DNA of 50,002 nucleotides from assembly GCA_030602885.1 (NCBI GenBank), contig JAUVYV010000025.1, positions 1 through 50,002 on the forward strand. Reading direction: 5' to 3'. The notes under the pieces were generated by a model. It was not told the DNA's origin and searched no databases. It saw only the letters and a list, made by a program, of their open reading frames with translations. Made by a program: the position numbers and the translations under genes. The stretch comes from Phycisphaerales bacterium. Lineage in GTDB: Bacteria > Planctomycetota > Phycisphaerae > Sedimentisphaerales > Anaerobacaceae. Below are positions 33,585-39,997 of this stretch, piece by piece. The first letter of the stretch is position 1. Each line of letters begins with the position of its first letter.

Positions 33585-34133
33585 TTAAATGGAAAACAGT
33601 GCCGCTAAAGACGCAACTTTTTTTTCGGCAGTTTCGATAATTTTGTCAAGAGAAAGTACCGGATAAGAAAAATCCTGCTCGAAAGGGAGGTCCATTACCC
33701 ATCGTTCATATTCTTTCGCCACTTTCAGCGCGTTATCAAAATACGGTATAGTTGGGATGTCGTCCTGCCAATCAAGGTCTATGTGTGCAACATACTTATC
33801 CCGCAGCGCTTTAATACTACATTGATACTTCGGATATTCTTCCTTGTCTAAGCCGGTTGACCTGTAAATGCGGTTTTTTAAATCCTGTTCGACCTCTTTC
33901 GCCATATTCCTAATAGTTTTTGACCAGTGCAAGCAGCTCTTGCGGGGACCAAAAACATTACACCATGCAATGCATGCTATTTTTAAAAAAGCATTAGATG
34001 CCTCAGTCAAGAGTTCTGGTTTTTTTGTAAGCCGTGACATACATCGGTGATATGTTAAATATTGGACAAAACACCGGACTTGCGGTAGTTGCTCCCCAAA
34101 AACATCGCTATTGACTTCGCCTTCTTGGTTCAT
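33585..34133 (-). CDS. Hypothetical protein with HEPN-like RxxxxxH motif
   Basis: A 182-residue soluble, mainly helical protein. The segment ALRDKYVAHIDLDW contains R-x5-H followed by an acidic residue, as found in HEPN-like helical proteins often tied to toxin or defence functions; this alone does not prove the fold. It has no signal peptide, four scattered cysteines and a poorly defined start (ATG 34133, weak upstream signal). It lies between two orphan PEP-CTERM tails, and its stop codon is in frame with the dockerin-like fragment. Codon use is more AT-rich than in the flanking sugar genes, suggesting acquisition. Confidence 0.6.
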   Translation of the reverse strand: MNQEGEVNSDVFGEQLPQVRCFVQYLTYHRCMSRLTKKPELLTEASNAFLKIACIAWCNVFGPRKSCLHWSKTIRNMAKEVEQDLKNRIYRSTGLDKEEYPKYQCSIKALRDKYVAHIDLDWQDDIPTIPYFDNALKVAKEYERWVMDLPFEQDFSYPVLSLDKIIETAEKKVASLAALFSI

Positions 34134-34218
34134 AGAGCGACTCTCTTTCTTGAAATATTCAGGACCAATATAACCACCAAAGTGTTGTCTTGGCCTTCAA
34201 CTTTACGGCCCACACACC

Positions 34219-34302
34219 TTACACGGCCTTCTGCCTAAATTCAAGGCGTTTTCTTCTCAACATCACCGCACCGAGGCCGAGCAGTATTTCTATTGCCAAA
34301 GT
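34219..34302 (-). pseudogene. Orphan PEP-CTERM tail (b)
   Basis: Minus strand reads LAIEILLGLGAVMLRRKR and stops shortly afterwards at 34219-34221. It has the hydrophobic segment and basic end of a PEP-CTERM signal with no recognisable protein before it. Its DNA is close to that of tail (c) over about 39 bases. It lies 85 bp upstream of the 182-residue hypothetical gene. Confidence 0.6.
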
Positions 34303-34342
34303 GTAATGTTTATGGTGACAAAATTTGTTTTAACTTTTACGG

Positions 34343-34759
34343 TTATATCTTCATCTGTTTTTTTTTTGCTTCTACAATTCGCTCAAGCCCCCTAAGTCCT
34401 TCCCACAAAAGAAGCGTAATCAATCCAAAAGGAATGCCAATACACAATAAGATAATCAGCACCATCAGCAGGCTTGCAAAGCCTTCTGACCATTTACCAG
34501 CCACCAGTATGCCTATGAAAACTATGCTTAATGATATAATCCCAAGAACCCACCAAATGCGATAAACCACCTGAGTAACTTTTAACCTTTTTCTTAGGAT
34601 GCCAAAAACATAGATAGAAAAAAGAACTATGCTGAAAAGCATACTTAATAAAGTAACCGGTGAATTTGATGACAAATGCCGAATAAATTGGCAGATACCG
34701 AAAACTATAAGAGCCATAGTTCCAAATAGCCCTATTCTCATTTGTGTTTTCGGCTTCAT
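34343..34759 (-). CDS. Small hypothetical membrane protein
   Basis: A 138-residue protein with four predicted membrane helices (IGLFGTMALIVFGICQFI; LLSMLFSIVLFSIYVFGI; WWVLGIISLSIVFIGILVAG; LLMVLIILLCIGIPFGLITLLL) and a basic C-terminus ending KKKQMKI. No family recognised. ATG 34759 has GAGGG upstream; an in-frame TTG lies at 34765. It starts 20 bp after the stop of orphan PEP-CTERM tail (c). AT-rich compared with the nearby sugar-degradation genes, suggesting it came from elsewhere. Confidence 0.6.
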   Translation of the reverse strand: MKPKTQMRIGLFGTMALIVFGICQFIRHLSSNSPVTLLSMLFSIVLFSIYVFGILRKRLKVTQVVYRIWWVLGIISLSIVFIGILVAGKWSEGFASLLMVLIILLCIGIPFGLITLLLWEGLRGLERIVEAKKKQMKI

Positions 34760-34779
34760 TGTCAACCCTCAAAAAGATT

Positions 34780-34869
34780 TTAGCGTCTTTTTCTTAAAAG
34801 CACCGCACCCAAGCCGAGAAGTAAGAGCATGGCTGGTTCGGGGACAAGGACAATACCTTTCTTATTACT
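34780..34869 (-). pseudogene. Orphan PEP-CTERM tail (c)
   Basis: After a TAG at 34870-34872 the minus strand reads SNKKGIVLVPEPAML, then GLGAVLLRKRR and TAA: a complete PEP-CTERM signal of 29 codons with nothing in front. It is the clearest of the three tails and lies directly before the membrane-protein gene. Confidence 0.75.
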
Positions 34870-34872
34870 CTA

Positions 34873-35213
34873 CCTCTTCAAAAATTGTTATTAAGAGCAG
34901 ACCACTAACGCAAACATCTCAACTTTCGTCCAATAATAACATACCAAAACCGTTAAAACAACCCAAATCTGCCTGTTTCTTGATTTTTCGGGGTCTAAAT
35001 TTGACGCTTGACCTGTTGTGTTAGAAGCGTCCTTTCCGGCTTTGGCCAGCCCGTTTCTACATCCTCTCCCAGATTACTTCACAAGAAGCACAATATCAGC
35101 GCAATTCGCGATCCGCAATACGCGAGACGAACCCAATCCGTGCAAATCCGCGTTAATCCGTGGTTTGAACCTTTTTTTGTTACTTCGTGCCTTCGCGCCT
35201 TCGTGGTGAAAAT
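34873..35213. other. Noncoding region with dispersed short repeats
   Basis: No gene seen. It holds three 10-bp AATCCGTG-type units (35135-35164), a CCTTCG-type run (about 35182-35204) and AT-rich sequence before that. It appears to be repeat-rich filler between the PEP-CTERM debris and the next small gene. Confidence 0.5.
35135..35164. repeat. Three tandem 10-bp AATCCGTG-type units
   Basis: aatccgtgca, aatccgcgtt, aatccgtggt: three consecutive 10-bp units. The same triple unit, with the same ending, recurs at 49891-49920. Confidence 0.75.
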
Positions 35214-35384
35214 TCAGAACGACAAAAGGCAGTGCCAGATATAAACGTAAGCCAGCGCGTCAACGTCCTCCCATATCTTTTTGATTAGCTCGGCATCCCC
35301 CTTTATCTCACCGAGTTCTTTCAGTTTGCCTTCCCAGGGAAACGCCACCCCCGGCTTCCTAATCACTTCCTTCTTCTCAGCCAT
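35214..35384 (-). CDS. Small hypothetical protein
   Basis: A 56-residue protein (MAEKKEVIRKPGVAFPW at the start; IWEDVDALAYVYIWHCLL at the end). Charged N-terminus and hydrophobic C-terminal segment. ATG 35384 is preferred over 35408 because a GGAG-type site precedes it. No family recognised. The last residues are read from sequence next to the repeat region, so the true end may be altered. Confidence 0.35.
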   Translation of the reverse strand: MAEKKEVIRKPGVAFPWEGKLKELGEIKGDAELIKKIWEDVDALAYVYIWHCLLSF

Positions 35385-35434
35385 TCCACTTTTCTCCGAC
35401 TGTAACATCCTTTTTTGACAGGATAACAGGATAG

Positions 35435-35806
35435 CTACAAAACTTTCACTTTTCGTTTTACTTGCAGCTTTTCTTTTGCGAAGTTTAAAACAAGACCAAC
35501 TTCTTTATCGGTCGCAACTAAATAATTTACCAATTGAACTTCGTGGGCCTTAACAATTCTCCCAACTGACTTCAGTTCTATTATAACCGTATCATTGACA
35601 ATAATATCCGCAATGAAATTGCCTACTGCCTGGCCTTCATAAAAAACCCTTACCGGCTTTTGAGCTTCGGCGTTTAAGCTCGCCCTGGCCAGTTCTATTA
35701 GCATACATTTCTCGTAAACTGATTCCAGGTAACCGTAACCCATCTTATTATAAACCTTATAGGCACAGGCAATAATTTTTTTAGTGAGGTCGCTATGTAA
35801 CATCAT
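35435..35806 (-). CDS. GxxExxY protein
   Basis: A 123-residue protein of the GxxExxY family: KIIACAYKVYNKMGYGYLESVYEKCMLIEL has the name-giving motif (GYGYLESVY), followed by GNFIADIIVNDTVIIELKSVGRIVKAHEVQLVNYL, which has the E-x-K core of a PD-(D/E)XK nuclease-like fold. Members are common in planctomycetes, often near repeats, and their role is not settled. Two adjacent ATG codons (35806, 35803) can start it; no clear ribosome binding site. Codons are AT-rich. Confidence 0.9.
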   Translation of the reverse strand: MMLHSDLTKKIIACAYKVYNKMGYGYLESVYEKCMLIELARASLNAEAQKPVRVFYEGQAVGNFIADIIVNDTVIIELKSVGRIVKAHEVQLVNYLVATDKEVGLVLNFAKEKLQVKRKVKVL

Positions 35807-35888
35807 TTATCATATACAGGTTTTTACATATTTTTTTAGATTAAGATGATTTTACCTTCTCCTGTTCATCCTGTTATCCTGTCTAACA

Positions 35889-37079
35889 TCAATACACCCC
35901 GTACTGCCTTGTCGCCTCCGTCATCGCCCGCATATTCTCGACCGTCGCATCATTCTGGATTATCGCGCTGGCGTCCATAATGTACCCGCCGTCGCCCGCC
36001 ACTCCCTCTATCACCTTTTTGCAGCGTGCCCGCACCTCGTCCGGCGTACCGTAGCCAAGCATAAAATTCGGTATCCCGCCGCTGATACAGAACTTGTGCC
36101 CAATCTCTTTGTGTATTCTGAATATGTCACCCTTATCGCAGTGATACACGATGCACCCGTCCGGCAGCTCCGCAAAGCTCTGCAGATGAGCGTCCCAGTT
36201 GCCCTCAGCATAGAATAATACCTGGTATCCCTTCGACCATATCGATTCGATAATCGGCTTCACCGTAGGCCAGTAAAAATTATTGAAATGCTCCATATTC
36301 ACAAAAGGCACACACCCCCTGTGCATCCAATAGCCGATGGGTACATTTTTGTCCGCCGCCGACAGCGCTACCCACTCTAAATGCGGCATCAGCGCCTCGC
36401 ATGCAGCCATTACCTTCTTAGGCCGCTCGTGCAAATCAGTCAAAAGCCCTAAATACCCTCTCAGCTTGTCGGCGATAATATCCAGCGGCGCCTTGAATAT
36501 CCCCGATATCGCCGAGACCGTACCCGATTCTTTCCGCAGCAGCTCGTTTTGCTTACCGAACGCGTTAAAATACGACAGCATCGCCATCCCGCCCTTGAGA
36601 AACGACAGGTTATTCTTGAATGTCACCGGCTTACCGATTTTGCTCAGATATTTCGACGTCCTCGGCAGCCAAACGTTGAACAAAAACCCCGTCGGGTCCG
36701 CTATCAGCTCATCGTACTCTTCCGGCTTCATAAACGCCTTCTCCTCAGCCGGCTCCAAATATTGAAAGCCCCTGTCTGCCGGCACACCTATCCCCGGCAC
36801 TCCGTAATATTTCGTCCCAATCGCCTCCGTCAGACCCGTCCAAACATATACCATATTGCTCACCACCGCGTCCCAGTCGAAATCCGCCGCACACTTGCGA
36901 GCCGCGATAAACGCCTTCTCGTAATCGTGCGTCACCTCCTGACACGTGTACCCCGCGTACTTCGCCGTAAACTCCGCCACAAAAGGACGTATCGGTACCA
37001 TATCCGGCTTCTCATTCCGCATCGCCGTCACATACCGCCCCAATCGCGCCTGATAAACCTGCTCCATATCTTTCGCCAT
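35889..37079 (-). CDS. Uroporphyrinogen decarboxylase (URO-D) family protein
   Basis: A 396-residue URO-D-fold protein. Features are MRNEKPDMVPIRPFVAEF, DFDWDAVVSNMVYVWTGLTEAIG, MALLSYFNAFG-like loops, YWPTVKPIIESIWSKGYQVLFYAEGNWDAHL and CISGGIPNFMLGYGTPDEVRARCKKVIEGVAGDGGYIMDAS. The end is typical of the MtaA/CmuA-like branch rather than true haem-pathway HemE. That branch moves methyl groups to or from corrinoids or coenzymes. In this sugar locus it might use methyl groups set free from methylated glycans; this is speculation. AAGGAG precedes ATG 37079. It follows the DUF1080 gene by 12 bp. Confidence 0.85.
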   Translation of the reverse strand: MAKDMEQVYQARLGRYVTAMRNEKPDMVPIRPFVAEFTAKYAGYTCQEVTHDYEKAFIAARKCAADFDWDAVVSNMVYVWTGLTEAIGTKYYGVPGIGVPADRGFQYLEPAEEKAFMKPEEYDELIADPTGFLFNVWLPRTSKYLSKIGKPVTFKNNLSFLKGGMAMLSYFNAFGKQNELLRKESGTVSAISGIFKAPLDIIADKLRGYLGLLTDLHERPKKVMAACEALMPHLEWVALSAADKNVPIGYWMHRGCVPFVNMEHFNNFYWPTVKPIIESIWSKGYQVLFYAEGNWDAHLQSFAELPDGCIVYHCDKGDIFRIHKEIGHKFCISGGIPNFMLGYGTPDEVRARCKKVIEGVAGDGGYIMDASAIIQNDATVENMRAMTEATRQYGVY

Positions 37080-37091
37080 ACCTGCTGCTCC

Positions 37092-38654
37092 TTATAAGTC
37101 CTCGATCTCCTCCAAGGCCATCCGCTCCGAAAAACCTCGCCATGCATCCATCGACCGCTTCAGATTCTCATAAGCGTCACCCTCTATCCCGTATCCCTGA
37201 AGCCCTATAGGCCCGTTATATCCCAGTGATTTGAGTTCCTTCAAAAACCCATACACCTCGAACGCCCCCTTATCTAAGGTCTCTATCGAACCCTCGTTGC
37301 TCGAACCGTTTATCGTCACCACAAAAAGATACGGCAGCGCCCGCTGCAGCACACGCCCGGCATCACGCCTCCTGTCCGTCCGCAGCCAGTGATACAAATT
37401 AAACGTCACACCGACGTTCCGCCGATTCGCCTTCTCCGCCACACGCACCGCATCCTCCACACGCTCCAGCCAGAAATCAACATGCGGATACAACGCTACA
37501 TTCACCCCCGACTCCTGTGCCATGTCCGCTATCGTTCGAACAATTTCAACCGCTCCCACGTCACCCGTCACCGACGACCGCCGATACCGTTCGCTCGTAA
37601 TTGCAAGCCATATCGTCCCTCCTCGCCTGCCTAATAACCTGATTGCCTTCGTAATCGACGCCAGTTGCTGCTCACTACGCCCCTCAACGCTTATCGTAAA
37701 ATATACCGGAAATATACCGAGTTCGTGCCTGTCCAGCTCGGTAAGAAAGTCGCTCAGCTTGTTCTCTCCCTGATTCGGATTGCCGGGCCAGTACCCTATA
37801 CCTGTATAACCTAATTCCTTCAGCATCTCAACCTGCTCACGCGCCGTCCGATACCGTGCGCTTACCGTCCCCGTATCCATCGCAAAAAACGCATTCCTCA
37901 GCCCTGATTTCTCCGTATCAAACGGCTCTATCCGGATGTTGCGATACGCCACTGGCCCGTGATCTCCCTGCAATACCAAAGGCCCCTTGCCGCGCTCCTT
38001 CTCATACATGCTCCCCCGGGTCGGGCCTCTAAGCTCCACGTCCTTGTGTATCACCGTCCCGTTCTGCTCGACCTTGACGAACCTCGCGTTGGAAATCTTC
38101 TTCCCCGCCTCGTCGAATCGCGCCGCCCTGAAAATCACATCAAAGCTCTGCCACTGACCCGGTGGCCGCGACGCATTCACCAGCGGAGAATGTCCCTCGA
38201 AGCCCTTCGGATTCCTGTTCTTATCCCAGCGCTGATAAATCCCCCCGCACTCACTTCCCGCATAAGCCGGTCTTTTCGCCCCCCAGCTGTCGGCTATCTG
38301 CAGCTCGTATTGACCTGAAAAATAAACCCCTGAATTCGAATTCTCAGGTATCACAAACTCGATGTGCGCCTTTATGTCCCCGAGTTCTGCCCTGCTCACA
38401 AGTGCCCGACTCTCACCTTTGCGCCCGTTCACAATCACCCCCGTTCCCGGCTTCACCACAAGGAGCTTGGCGTTCTTCTGATTCAGATATGCGTCACCGA
38501 AAATTGCCCACTCCGTTGTTGCACCTTGCCACGCCGAAAAATCGTCGCACCCCTGCTCGATTTTCTTAAATCTCTCCGTAGCGCCGCCGGCCCCGGCACA
38601 TAACAACAAGGATGCAACCACCCCAGCCAAATGCTCTCTTACGAACGTCTTCAT
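37092..38654 (-). CDS. Exported DUF1080 (3-keto-disaccharide hydrolase-like) / TIM-barrel fusion
   Basis: A 520-residue exported protein. Signal peptide about 1-25 (LAGVVASLLLCAGAGGATE). Residues about 35-225 are a DUF1080 domain: DFSAWQG, LGDIKAHIEFVIPENSNSGVYFSGQYELQIADSWG, GPTRGSMYEKERGKGPLVLQGDHGPVAYRNIRIEP. Residues about 240-505 resemble a xylose-isomerase-like / AP-endonuclease-2 TIM barrel: TAREQVEMLKELGYTGIGYWPG, VNVALYPHVDFWLERVEDAVRVAEKANRRNVGVTFNLYHWL. DUF1080 proteins include hydrolases of 3-keto-glycosides, which pairs well with the Gfo/Idh/MocA oxidoreductase immediately upstream. ATG 38654 is used; 38693 is too far upstream. Confidence 0.85.
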   Translation of the reverse strand: MKTFVREHLAGVVASLLLCAGAGGATERFKKIEQGCDDFSAWQGATTEWAIFGDAYLNQKNAKLLVVKPGTGVIVNGRKGESRALVSRAELGDIKAHIEFVIPENSNSGVYFSGQYELQIADSWGAKRPAYAGSECGGIYQRWDKNRNPKGFEGHSPLVNASRPPGQWQSFDVIFRAARFDEAGKKISNARFVKVEQNGTVIHKDVELRGPTRGSMYEKERGKGPLVLQGDHGPVAYRNIRIEPFDTEKSGLRNAFFAMDTGTVSARYRTAREQVEMLKELGYTGIGYWPGNPNQGENKLSDFLTELDRHELGIFPVYFTISVEGRSEQQLASITKAIRLLGRRGGTIWLAITSERYRRSSVTGDVGAVEIVRTIADMAQESGVNVALYPHVDFWLERVEDAVRVAEKANRRNVGVTFNLYHWLRTDRRRDAGRVLQRALPYLFVVTINGSSNEGSIETLDKGAFEVYGFLKELKSLGYNGPIGLQGYGIEGDAYENLKRSMDAWRGFSERMALEEIEDL

Positions 38655-38680
38655 TTCTTTCCCTCTGCAAAACATAACTC

Positions 38681-39982
38681 CTACAAATTCCACGGACTCC
38701 GCATCGAACGCCCAAGCATCCGACTCGCCTCATCGTCCCCGCCAAATTCCTCCCGCCCCGGGTACCACTTCAGCTTCCGACCCAGCAGCATCGCAATGTT
38801 CCCAAGGTGCAAAACACTACAGCACCGATGACCTATCTCTACGGGAAAATACGGGGACTTTCGGCTCTTGACACAGTCTAAAAAATTCCGATGCTCACCC
38901 GCCGCACACGTATATAGGTGTATCTCGTTCGGCCCTATCACCGAATCCAGTATCTCCTTCGGCTCCGCCTCTAAGTTCCCTCGCCACCCCACGTTCCCGA
39001 CCCAGCCATCCGTCCCCTCGAACCGAATACTTGGCTCACTCGACTCAACAATCATCGTCACCCCGTTTGCATACCTGTACCTGATGTTAAATTTCGTTGC
39101 TGCATCATAGAGCCCGTTTTTCGGAAATACACCTCTGCCTTCTATTTCAATCGGCCCCGTATGCTCCGTATCATTACCCCATTGTGCCGTATCAACTAAA
39201 TGTGCACCCCAGTCGCTCAGCATCCCCTCCGAATAGTCCTGTATCCACCGAAAGTTCCAGTGACATCGCCCCGGCGTATAAGGCACCCACGGTGCAGGCC
39301 CCAACCACATATCGTAATCAAACCCCTTCGGCACCGGCTGCGGCTTCTGTACCCCATGATACCCGCCTTTTATCCAGTACCCCCTCGGCAGCCCCACCTT
39401 TATTGTGTGCAGCTTGCCAATACGACCGTTGCGAACCAATTCCGCCATCCGATGATATACATAGACCGACCGGTCCTCCGTGCTCATCTGAAACACTGTA
39501 TTGTACTTTCGAACGACTTTGATTAGCTCCTGGCCCTCACGAATCGTCAGTGTCGGCTTTTCACATTGTACGTCCTTGCCTGCCTTCGCCGCCGCTATCG
39601 ACATAGGTACATGCCAGTGGTCAGGAGTCGATATCATCACCGCATCGATGTCCTTCCGCGCAATCACCTCCCTCCAGTCCTTGTATGTTGCTGCATCTCT
39701 GTTACCGTACCCCTCATTGACTGCCTTCTGTCCTTCTTTGAGATGCTCATCGTCAACATCACAGACGACCACGATCCTCGCGTCCGGCTGCTGCAGAAAA
39801 CTGTTCACGTTCATCTCGATTCCGTGCGAACCCGTGCCGATGCACCCAATCGTAATCTTGTTGCTCGGACTCACTGCCCCGTCAAGACCCAGCACCGATG
39901 ACGGCACAACATACGCAAAACCGACCGCCCCCGCCGCCTTCACCGCACCTCTCAGGAAATCACGCCGACGTATGCTTCTCAT
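38681..39982 (-). CDS. Tat-exported Gfo/Idh/MocA oxidoreductase
   Basis: A 433-residue protein. IRRRDFLRG with a following alanine-rich segment (about 3-32) is a twin-arginine signal. ITIGCIGTGSHGIEMNVNSF is the Rossmann motif; MISTPDHWHVPMSIAAAKAGKDVQCEKPTLTI contains EKP; SDWGAHLVDTAQWGNDTEHTG is the typical exported-group C-terminal motif. More distant from the tandem pair at 30-33 kb than those are from each other. Its gene lies between the GH78 gene (15 bp gap) and the DUF1080 fusion (26 bp), so these form one operon. Likely oxidises a sugar to a 3-keto form in the periplasm. Confidence 0.92.
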   Translation of the reverse strand: MRSIRRRDFLRGAVKAAGAVGFAYVVPSSVLGLDGAVSPSNKITIGCIGTGSHGIEMNVNSFLQQPDARIVVVCDVDDEHLKEGQKAVNEGYGNRDAATYKDWREVIARKDIDAVMISTPDHWHVPMSIAAAKAGKDVQCEKPTLTIREGQELIKVVRKYNTVFQMSTEDRSVYVYHRMAELVRNGRIGKLHTIKVGLPRGYWIKGGYHGVQKPQPVPKGFDYDMWLGPAPWVPYTPGRCHWNFRWIQDYSEGMLSDWGAHLVDTAQWGNDTEHTGPIEIEGRGVFPKNGLYDAATKFNIRYRYANGVTMIVESSEPSIRFEGTDGWVGNVGWRGNLEAEPKEILDSVIGPNEIHLYTCAAGEHRNFLDCVKSRKSPYFPVEIGHRCCSVLHLGNIAMLLGRKLKWYPGREEFGGDDEASRMLGRSMRSPWNL

Positions 39983-39997
39983 ACGCTTTGCCGAACC

